From positions 18,051 through 82,050 of the forward strand of contig DATGLD010000036.1 of the NCBI GenBank assembly GCA_035294305.1: DNA of 64,000 bases, read 5' to 3'. The notes below the pieces were generated by a model. The model made no database searches. It was not told the DNA's origin and worked only from the letters and a program-made list of their open reading frames with translations. The first letter of the stretch is position 1, and the number at the start of each line of letters is the position of its first letter. The position numbers and the translations under genes were made by a program. Of the stretch, positions 55,520 to 62,485 are shown one piece after another. The DNA comes from DASRBN01 sp035294305 (lineage in GTDB: Bacteria > Chloroflexota > Ktedonobacteria > Ktedonobacterales > Ktedonobacteraceae).

Positions 55520-56477
55520 TCAATGCGCAAGTTGAAGCTTCTGGCCGTTGGTCACAGCGTCAACAAGCGCAGCGAATAGACAGGCATTTGGCACCTGCGC
55601 CATAGGAACAGCAGCCATTGCCCCCAGGGACCCTTTCTTTTTGAAGATAATCACCCCTTCCACTATCTTGACCTTGTCTAGCTCATCCCAGATAAGCATC
55701 TTTTGCTCTTTGTTTACACTCACGCTCAGACCCTGCCAATGCGCGCTGATCGGGCCAAAGGACACACTATTCCCTTTATGATAGGCTGCAAGGACACTGG
55801 GAAGGAAACGGCTCACCACCTGTTGTTCCACCGCCGCTCCAATTTCCTTGAATCTGCTGAATACATTGTCAAGTACCAGAACTGACATCCACTCATAACT
55901 CGGGGTGCAGGGGTTTCACCCCTGCCGGGGTGCGGGGTGTCCCCGCTTGCTTCCCCTCCCGTCCTGACGGGCCGTAGGCCCGCTGCAAGAATTATGAGTG
56001 GATGGCAGCCAGAACCGTCCCGTCGGGGCGGCGCAGCACGAATTGACAAACCATATAATATTTACGCCCAGAGGAAGAAATCTCGGTAAAAGTCTTCCAT
56101 ATTTCTGCGATCTGATCCCAGCGAATGGCGTCCACTCCGCTCTCTTTAATGCTGAGCAAGCCATCTGTACAGAGGTATACGCCTGCACCTCGATTGCGTC
56201 GCGCTCTGCGCACGAGCGATCTCCCGTAATTGAGAAAGAAGGCCAATCCTGTCAGTACCAGAGGAATTGCGGCAAACAGTAGGGCAATGAGACCGCTAGA
56301 GATGAGAACCAGGAGTAAAAGCAAACCAACGAGGATACAAATGATGCCTGATATGATGCATACAATACCCAGGACCATCTTTGAGCCAGTATTGTTTTTA
56401 TATTCCTTTATCAATGTGCCAAGCCGGTACGCGTTAACTTGCTGGTATACATCGAAAGGAAGATTTTGCTGCTGCAT
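55520..56477 (-). pseudogene. Membrane protein gene (DUF6585-like) split by a MITE
   Basis: The 5' half (56477 to 55992) encodes MQQQNLPFDVYQQVNAYRLG, two transmembrane helices (IVCIISGIICILVGLLLLLV, LIALLFAAIPLVLTGLAFFL) and an N-terminal pleckstrin-like start ending RRPDGTVL. The MITE then supplies AAIHS and a stop. The 3' half (55888 to 55520) starts at an ATG made by the MITE end and reads VLVLDNVFSRFKEIGAAVEQ to FKKKGSLGAMAAVPMAQVPN. Deleting 133 bp (126 plus one 7-bp duplication) joins them in frame as DGTVLVLDNVF, 274 residues. Family assignment to DUF6585 is from memory. Confidence 0.82.
55883..56008. mobile_element. 126-bp MITE, copy 2, inserted in a gene
   Basis: Same element as at 44715-44840, with three differences (third base A for C, one loop base, one base near the right end). 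Flanked by a 7-bp direct repeat CCAGAAC (55876-55882 and 56009-56015). All four interior hairpins are kept; the change in the last hairpin (ATA to GTA) is in the loop. Confidence 0.88.
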
Positions 56478-56998
56478 GGTTTGCAACTGCCCCCTGCTGC
56501 GTTTCCTGTTGCATGTGTACCTCCTTCTCAACCATGAGAAAGTCTGAAAATCAAATCTGTTTCTAGTATGCCTGACAGGAGAATCTGCTACAATATCAAG
56601 GGTTATCAAATTCGGCCTTGCCACATATCAAGCGCATATCAAAGGCGCAATAGGTGCTCTTGAGTTGAAAGCTGTCTCCCGAAACTAAACATAATATTTT
56701 TAATTTAGTTACTACGTTTGCTTATATTTAGAGACGCCGCTTGCTTAATAATATTGAATTGACATAATTTATTCTATCTTTTATATTGATCATCTTATAA
56801 ATAGAACATTTTTCCCTTGACTTTCGCAATAAAGATGTTTATGCTTTGTCTTGGTAAGGGGAGAATAAACGCTACATCAGGGCTCTTCCTTACTCCAACG
56901 CTTCCCAGGATGGATAGGATAGCTTATACATTCTTGAGATGGAGAATCTTTCTCTCGTTGGTTCTAAGTACGTGAAACACAATCAAAAGGAGATAATT
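56478..56998. other. AT-rich intergenic region
   Basis: This 520-bp spacer contains no credible gene. The part from about 56690 to 56830 is strongly AT-rich, unlike the surroundings, and holds a near-consensus promoter at 56817-56845. The long leader of about 150 nt after it might be regulatory, but I see no defined structure. Confidence 0.45.
56817..56845 (+). promoter_or_regulatory. Sigma-70-type promoter for the repeat-protein genes
   Basis: TTGACT (56817-56822), 17-bp spacer, TATGCT (56840-56845), about 150 bp upstream of the ATG at 56999, at the end of an AT-rich stretch that may act as an UP-like element. Confidence 0.65.
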
Positions 56999-57541
56999 AT
57001 GACCACAACGTACCGTGATGAAACCCAACAACAACAACAGCAGAAAGCTCCTTTCGAGGGCGGCCCAAATCCACTGCTGCTAGCTGCTCTGCTGGGCCGC
57101 CGTCATGAAGAGGAACGAGTCGGATCCATTACTCCCGTGGTGCTAGCTACCCTGCTGGGCCATCGTCGCCAGGAGGAACAAGTCGGATCCATTGCTCCGA
57201 TTCTCTTCACACTGCTGAATCGCCGCCAGCAAGAAGACCAGGTCGGCACCATTGCTCCGATTCTCTTCATGATGGCAATGCGCCAGCAGACAGAGGAACG
57301 AGTCGGATCCATTGCTCCCGTGGTGCTAGCCACCCTGCTGGGCCATCGTCACCAGGAGGAACAAGTCGGATCCATTGCTCCGATTCTCTTCATGCTGCTG
57401 AATCGCCGCCAGCAAGAAGACCAGGTCAGCACTATTGTCCCGCTTCTCTTCATGATGGCAACGAAGTATCGCCAGCCGGTCGAAGAGGGGATAGACCCGA
57501 TCTTCCTGGCCTCCGTGCTCAGTGGTCAGAACGGGAAGTAG
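56999..57541 (+). CDS. Novel 20/21-residue repeat protein
   Basis: Protein of 180 residues starting MTTTYRDETQQQQQQKAPFE after AAAAGGAG. The rest is seven to eight repeats of 20-21 residues: V-G-(S/T)-I-x-P, then a hydrophobic helix (VVLATLLG, ILFTLLN or ILFMMAM), then a charged end (RRQEEQ, RRQQEDQ, QQTEER). Units 2-4 and 5-7 form a 61-residue super-repeat, also nearly identical at DNA level. No signal peptide and no single membrane helix long enough to span cleanly, so the helices may pack or associate with membrane. I know no family of this type. A strong promoter precedes it and a small Leu/Ala-Pro-rich protein gene follows. Confidence 0.78.
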   Translation: MTTTYRDETQQQQQQKAPFEGGPNPLLLAALLGRRHEEERVGSITPVVLATLLGHRRQEEQVGSIAPILFTLLNRRQQEDQVGTIAPILFMMAMRQQTEERVGSIAPVVLATLLGHRHQEEQVGSIAPILFMLLNRRQQEDQVSTIVPLLFMMATKYRQPVEEGIDPIFLASVLSGQNGK

Positions 57542-57730
57542 CAAGTCTAACAGAGGAGCGCGCAGTGGCTTTGTCTCCTGTGAAGTTCGCCAGGCATTCA
57601 ACCACTCCGTAGCGCTCAAGAGTTATCCAGGTTTGCCATACAGCAGCGTGTGGAACCTGGATAGCCCTCTACAACGCAACTTATTGATTCTACGCCTTTG
57701 AGCAAAGAGGAGAATGAAAGGAATGATCCC

Positions 57731-58084
57731 ATGACGACCAATACTGGACAACCGGCAAACCAGGATACGGCATACGACACACTCCTACGAGAGCTGATGG
57801 GAGGCGGTTGGAACTTGAAAGCGGAACCGCGTTCGGAACAAGTCATGACACGCAATCTGACTGAAATACTGATGAAAGAGCTGGCAAAAAGCTTTTCGCA
57901 AGCATCACCGTATGAACAAGCTGTCCTTGTTGCAGCGCTGGCTCCCTCGCTCGCAGAAGCGCTGGCTCCCCAACTGGCAGAAGCACTCACGCCCGCGCTG
58001 GCAAAGGCTTTGACTGATTTAGCCGCTCAAAACAAAACCAACGAGGAATCAAGTTCCGGAGAGGATTCCTATCAGCAGGGATGA
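57731..58084 (+). CDS. Small Ala/Leu-Pro-rich amphipathic protein
   Basis: Protein of 117 residues. After a polar N-terminus (MTTNTGQPANQDTAYDTLLR) come helical segments LTEILMKELAKSF and an 11-residue periodic part (AALAPSLAEALAPQLAEAL and TPALAKALTDLA), ending in a charged, Ser/Glu-rich tail. The 11-residue spacing with A-P pairs suggests a coiled or membrane-surface helix. ATG at 57731 is preferred, with AAAGGAA upstream; ATG at 57698 would add 11 residues. It follows the repeat protein by 190 bp on the same strand and shares the P-hydrophobic-L-L pattern. Confidence 0.65.
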   Translation: MTTNTGQPANQDTAYDTLLRELMGGGWNLKAEPRSEQVMTRNLTEILMKELAKSFSQASPYEQAVLVAALAPSLAEALAPQLAEALTPALAKALTDLAAQNKTNEESSSGEDSYQQG

Positions 58085-58291
58085 AAATAATCGGATAAGG
58101 CTAGCTGATAAATCTGGTAGCATCCTTTCTCACCTGGTTTCTGAAAAAGCAGTCATCGGCCATAAATGGCAGCGTTTTTCTTATTCGTTGAAAGATGGCT
58201 GCTTTCTTCTTTCATATACAATTATACATTGTTATCGCGGCGCTTCATTTAGCTACTTGCGCTCTGACCAGCGTCCAGAAAGTTCTTTGTA

Positions 58292-60535
58292 TCAGGTGTT
58301 GGTTTCAAATCCAGTCACCCTGTGGATGAGGGGTAAGGCCACGTAGAAAGTTGTGCCTTGCCCTTCTTTGGACTCGAACCAGATGCGCCCATGATGGCGT
58401 GCGATGAGTTCCTGACAGAGATGGAGGCCCAGCCCTGTCCCCCCGATCGCGTAGGTTTCGGCATTGCTCGCGCGCGCAAATTGACCAAAGATGCGAACCT
58501 GGTCCTTTTCAGGAATGCCTATCCCCCTATCATGGATGCTCACGCGAGCTTCGTGTGCGTCAACTGCTTTAGAGAGTGTGATTTCAATCAACCCGCCTTC
58601 CGGACTATACTTGATAGCATTGCTGAGCAGGTTAGAGAGTACCTGCTTGATGCGTGGTAGATCAGCATTCACTATAAGTGCAGCTGGCGCCGCTACCATA
58701 GTAAGCACATGAGAACTGGTTGTCATCTGCATCTGCTGTACTGTTTGCTGCACCAGCGCCACCAGATCTACCGGCTCAAAGTGCATCCGTATTCCTGTGC
58801 CCTGCAGGCGCGTCACATCGAGCAATTCTTCAGTCAATTCTATCAACTGCGTCGTAGACTGATCAATGCTTTGGAGCGCTTCCGTCTGCTTGCTGAAGAG
58901 TTCAGGCCTCTTACTACGTTTGTTTTGCCGGAGCAACATCTGTACATATCCTTTCAGAACAGCCAGCGGGTGGCGTAGTTCGTGCGCGGCCGTTCCGATG
59001 AACTTATCTTTCAACTGTTCGGCCTCTTTCAGGATAGTGACATCCTGATAGTTGACGAGCACTACATATGACGGTCCTTCCGGTAGACCCCCCCCTCGCG
59101 GTTGAAAGAGAGTGAGATTGAGGCAACCGGCGTCAAGCGGAACCGCATTGACCAGTACCGAAAGGCTCGTTCTGCCGGGTTGGCGGATAATGAACTGCGA
59201 CTGTCGTACCGTCTCGCCGTAGCGCACTGCTCTCACGGTCGCAAGCTGCTCAAAAGCCAGCGGCTGTTCATGCACGTCGAGCAGGCTGACGCCATTCTGT
59301 GCCAGAAACTCGTCCATCGGTTGGCCTGGCGGCCAGGTGACACCCCAGATGGCACTCGTAGCGCGGTTGGCCAGCACCAGCCGGACATCATGTCCGCTGA
59401 CCAGGAAAACGCCACTGGGAAGCTCGTCCAGAATCAATTGGAGGGTAGCCAGGCGATCTTCCATCTCAGCACGCGCCTGGCGCTCGACTTCACGCATGTG
59501 CCACTCCGTCACATCTTGCCATAGCACCACAGCACCCAATTCGCCGCTCGATGGCGGGATTGTTCCTGCATCAAGGGACGGTAGACCGGTAGGAGACACT
59601 GAAAGTGGGAGTAGTGAGGCAGACACTGCGTATTCTCTCACTCTGCCGTACTCATCCTCCAGGCGTACCGGGATATCCTTCACTACTTTCTGCCGCAAAG
59701 CGCGTTGTGCCGGTGCGTAGAGAAGAGCTTCGATGGTCTGCTTTCCTCCAGATGTACTTTCGAGTTGCTCGCGCACCAGGCGTGCCGCCGCATTTTCATA
59801 CAAAATACCGCGCTGCGGGTCAACGAGTGCGATTCCATCACTTAGACCGGCAAAGATCCGTTCTACTAATGCATCACGCCTTTGCGCAATCCGAGAGAGC
59901 CGGGCATGTTCCAGCGCCATGGCAGCCTGGGTAGCCAGGCTCATAAGCAGGGCTTTATCCTCAAGGGTAAAGTGCCCAGGTTCCTTATGTCCCACGAGCA
60001 GTCCACCACGTACTGCTCCCTGGCTAGTAAGTAAGGGCACTGCCAGAAAACTCCGCAACAGGGAATGTTCTGGCAGGACACCTGGCGAACGCCAGTCCTC
60101 CAGCGCTGCATTTCTGAAAGCAAAGGCCGCCAGTGGCCTGGTAGTATCGTCAATATCAGATGGCGTTCCAGGAGGAACGGGGGTGAGTACGTCAGCTACC
60201 AGGACCGGAACACCCTGGCGAAAGAGAGTGGCAAGCATTCCTTCTCGCGACAATAATATGTGGCGCAAGAGCATTTCTTGCTCAACAGTAATCCCTGCCA
60301 TGGTAACTAAATGAAAGAGATTCCTCTCTGAGGACCCCCTTTTCTGGCTCTCCTCATTCAAAGGTCGGAGGCTCAATGCAGCAAAAGTGGCTCCGGCCAG
60401 GTCACGAGCCGTCTGGGCAATAAAATGCATGAGATGAGTTTCATCTAATGCGGTTAGCAGCCCAACTCCCAGCTTACTTAAGGTGGCGATCTTTTCAGCG
60501 GTCGATAGCTTTTGACGAGCTTTCACGCCTATCAT
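58292..60535 (-). CDS. GAF-PAS sensor histidine kinase
   Basis: Soluble kinase of 747 residues. The order is a GAF-type domain (about 20-215), two PAS-like domains (about 225-350 and 365-490), HisKA with the H-box FIGTAAHELRHPLAVLKGYV (about 510-530) and an HATPase_c end with LSNLLSNAIKYSPEGG (N box), HDRGIGIPEKD (G1) and GGTGLGLHLCQELIARH (G2). No transmembrane helix is seen, so it senses intracellular signals. There is no cognate regulator next to it. The promoter region (60689-60734) carries three phased direct repeats. The start at 60535 follows GAGGAG by 12 nt, a long spacing. Confidence 0.9.
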   Translation of the reverse strand: MIGVKARQKLSTAEKIATLSKLGVGLLTALDETHLMHFIAQTARDLAGATFAALSLRPLNEESQKRGSSERNLFHLVTMAGITVEQEMLLRHILLSREGMLATLFRQGVPVLVADVLTPVPPGTPSDIDDTTRPLAAFAFRNAALEDWRSPGVLPEHSLLRSFLAVPLLTSQGAVRGGLLVGHKEPGHFTLEDKALLMSLATQAAMALEHARLSRIAQRRDALVERIFAGLSDGIALVDPQRGILYENAAARLVREQLESTSGGKQTIEALLYAPAQRALRQKVVKDIPVRLEDEYGRVREYAVSASLLPLSVSPTGLPSLDAGTIPPSSGELGAVVLWQDVTEWHMREVERQARAEMEDRLATLQLILDELPSGVFLVSGHDVRLVLANRATSAIWGVTWPPGQPMDEFLAQNGVSLLDVHEQPLAFEQLATVRAVRYGETVRQSQFIIRQPGRTSLSVLVNAVPLDAGCLNLTLFQPRGGGLPEGPSYVVLVNYQDVTILKEAEQLKDKFIGTAAHELRHPLAVLKGYVQMLLRQNKRSKRPELFSKQTEALQSIDQSTTQLIELTEELLDVTRLQGTGIRMHFEPVDLVALVQQTVQQMQMTTSSHVLTMVAAPAALIVNADLPRIKQVLSNLLSNAIKYSPEGGLIEITLSKAVDAHEARVSIHDRGIGIPEKDQVRIFGQFARASNAETYAIGGTGLGLHLCQELIARHHGRIWFESKEGQGTTFYVALPLIHRVTGFETNT

Positions 60536-61016
60536 CGTACAGTCTTCTCCTCGCCCTTCATCTCTCGAGGAATGCTTTAATCGGCAAAGTTACTTCCAGG
60601 TTGGTTGGTCAGCAATTTCCTCTCTTGTATGGTTTGCCGTTGCATGACTCGCATCCTCCCCAGAAAGATCATCTCCTCTACCTCCGGTAGTATAAGGAGA
60701 AGGTGTCATGAAAGCGTCATGAGCCCCGTCATGAAGAATGGTCTCAAAAAGTAGAGAACATCTGCGATCATCTGCGAACTATTCAGCTCAGGTCTCCGCT
60801 TGGCGCCTTACAAGGTGTGGTAAAATATGCCTGCCGCTATATGTAGCAACGCTGGCAATTTGCCGCGAAAAACGACGATCGTGTTGAACAACAAATACTC
60901 TGGCATGCGCGCGATGATTCTGCTATAGTAATTACTAGAGGCACCACGAAATTATCTTCTAAAGAATTCGGTGCAGAGAGTCCATGTGCGGAAAACAAAC
61001 TTGAAAGGAAACTCCG
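60536..61016. other. Intergenic region between the kinase and cupredoxin genes
   Basis: The 481-bp divergent spacer carries the phased repeats and -10 of the kinase promoter (60689-60734). On the minus strand a 31-codon frame (60672-60577) opens with MIFLGRMRVMQRQ after GGAGG and could be a leader peptide of the kinase mRNA, which is speculative. The half nearer the cupredoxin gene shows nothing certain. Confidence 0.4.
60689..60734 (-). promoter_or_regulatory. Triple phased direct-repeat promoter of the sensor kinase
   Basis: On the minus strand TCATGAC occurs three times at 12- and 11-bp periods (plus-strand GTCATGA at 60705, 60716 and 60728), followed after 10 nt by TATACT (60694-60689). 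Spacing and position match OmpR/PhoB-type activator sites, and the half-site resembles the TCACGA of the box at 52434-52453. Confidence 0.55.
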
Positions 61017-61403
61017 ATGTATAAAAAGGTCCTCGTAGGCTTCGTTCTATTGGGTCTGCTGACCATGCTGTTGGCCGCGTGTTCGATCAGGGAAGAAACG
61101 ACCACTACCGGCCCGGTGGTTCATATGGGTGGATCTAATTTCCTCGTCCCTTCGATCACTATCAAGAAAGGGGATACGCTGACTTTGATTGACGATGCAC
61201 CTGTGCCACATGAGATTTACAATGGCAGCTGGGTCAGCAACAGCAACGCGGTCAAAAAGGTAGAACCTGGCGCTCCCGTTGCGAATGACATTAAGTTCGC
61301 CGGCAACGATAGCGCGCCACTTGGCACTTTCAATACGGCCGGCACGTTCCATTACTACTGCTCTATTCACCCGGGTATGAATCTGACCGTGATAGTACAG
61401 TAA
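61017..61403 (+). CDS. Cupredoxin (plastocyanin-like) lipoprotein
   Basis: Lipoprotein of 128 residues exported across the membrane. The lipobox is LLAAC (N-terminus KKVLVGFVLLGLLTMLLAAC). The mature part is a cupredoxin fold with type 1 copper ligands: His in PVPHEIYNG and the C-terminal C-x2-H-x2-M of YYCSIHPGM. It probably carries electrons on the cell surface; partner unknown. AAAGGAAACTCC precedes the ATG. A 31-bp perfect hairpin lies 28 bp after the stop. Confidence 0.92.
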   Translation: MYKKVLVGFVLLGLLTMLLAACSIREETTTTGPVVHMGGSNFLVPSITIKKGDTLTLIDDAPVPHEIYNGSWVSNSNAVKKVEPGAPVANDIKFAGNDSAPLGTFNTAGTFHYYCSIHPGMNLTVIVQ

Positions 61404-61430
61404 GTAAGAACGAACGAAGTGACCTTGAAC

Positions 61431-61501
61431 AACAAGGCAAGGGAGAAACGGCCCGGTGGATGGTATGCCTATCCACCGGGCCGTTTCTCCCTTGCCTTGT
61501 T
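61431..61501. terminator. 31-bp perfect hairpin
   Basis: AACAAGGCAAGGGAGAAACG (61431-61450) continues to 61461, and the exact reverse complement is at 61471-61501 with a 9-nt loop. It lies between the cupredoxin and lipoprotein genes, 28 bp after the former. It lacks a U-tract, so it may be a strong stem terminator, an mRNA stabiliser or a former mobile element end. Confidence 0.65.
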
Positions 61502-61695
61502 AGCCAACTCAGAGCTTCACAAACAGTCATTTCCTTCCCCAAACCGCGTTTATTTCCAACAGTATGTGCCCATAATAGGCAACCACGGATAGTACTTTTA
61601 TGGTAAAAATCGCGCGTTATGCAGTATTTAAGCTCGCTCGTGCTATACTGATTCACGAAAATGATAAACAGATAGATAAAGGTGGTTCTCATCCA

Positions 61696-62367
61696 ATGTG
61701 GTCGCAACACTGGAAACAATGGCAAAAAAATACTTCTGTCTCTTCTCTGATAAAATGTGGGGCGGTCGCCCTCTTCTTCTTACTGAGCATCCTCGTGGTC
61801 TCTTGCGGGAATAGCAGCGCGCAGTTCTCTCCTACGAACCCGGTCGTCACGGTCACCGTCAATTTAGGGGTGGTCAATGGCTCGCCAACGCCGGCATTCC
61901 CCGATTACGCCTGTGGAGGCTGGGCGACCAATACTTCACCTCCGTACAGTCCATCCACTACAGTGGACGTCTATGCCAAATTTACGCATACGGTTGATGG
62001 TAACCCCGTTGGGGTCGCGGGTGCTAGTGGCACTGCTATAGTGCTATGGCCCGATGGCAGTACTACCACATTAAGCGCCACTACCGGCAGTGATGGTTTG
62101 GCAGTCTTTCCCGTAGCCTTGAAACCTATTGCCCTCAACAAAATAGTGCTAGTTCAAATTTCATTCCAAAAGCCGGGGGTCCCATCCTGTACCATCCCGC
62201 AAGCAGCCTATTTCACAGCGATTCTTGCCTCGCCAACGGCTACGGCAACGCCATCGTCAACGGTGTCGCCATCGCCGACGGTCCCAACAGGTGGCACACC
62301 GACAGCGACGCCGACAGGCTCACCTTCGCCCGGACCAAAACCAACCAAAACACCCAAACCACATTGA
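61696..62367 (+). CDS. Secreted lipoprotein with Pro/Thr-rich tail
   Basis: Protein of 223 residues from ATG 61696. A hydrophobic segment (AVALFFLLSILVVSCGNSSA) carries the lipobox VVSC. A 130-residue beta-rich domain follows, with TVDVYAKFTHTVDGNPVGVA and TIVLWPDGSTTTL-type strands (possible Ig-like/Big_1 fold), and the last 45 residues are low-complexity T/P/S (TATATPSSTVSPSPTVPTGG). It is likely surface-exposed. Function unknown. Confidence 0.75.
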   Translation: MWSQHWKQWQKNTSVSSLIKCGAVALFFLLSILVVSCGNSSAQFSPTNPVVTVTVNLGVVNGSPTPAFPDYACGGWATNTSPPYSPSTTVDVYAKFTHTVDGNPVGVAGASGTAIVLWPDGSTTTLSATTGSDGLAVFPVALKPIALNKIVLVQISFQKPGVPSCTIPQAAYFTAILASPTATATPSSTVSPSPTVPTGGTPTATPTGSPSPGPKPTKTPKPH

Positions 62368-62387
62368 ACTTTTGAGATTTTGACCTC

Positions 62388-62430
62388 GAACGGCGGCCTA
62401 TGCTATAGTAACAGCATATGGCCGCCGTTC
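62388..62430. terminator. Imperfect hairpin before the aldehyde dehydrogenase
   Basis: GAACGGCGGCCTATGCT (62388-62404) pairs with AGCATATGGCCGCCGTTC (62413-62430) with one bulged T. It starts 21 bp after the lipoprotein stop and is followed by TCTTTAATAC, so a rho-independent terminator is plausible. Confidence 0.6.
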
Positions 62431-62485
62431 TCTTTAATACATTTGAAATAAGAGCTTGCATCGTGACGAATGGAGAAAGTTCCGC

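Noticed and set aside
44977..56477. Intact prophage or complete DISARM system
   Set aside because: No phage structural genes and no drmA, drmB, drmC or drmMI are present; only a broken helicase of that type.
56999..57541. CRISPR array because of regular DNA repeats
   Set aside because: The repeats are about 60 bp units in an open frame without unique spacers; they encode protein repeats.
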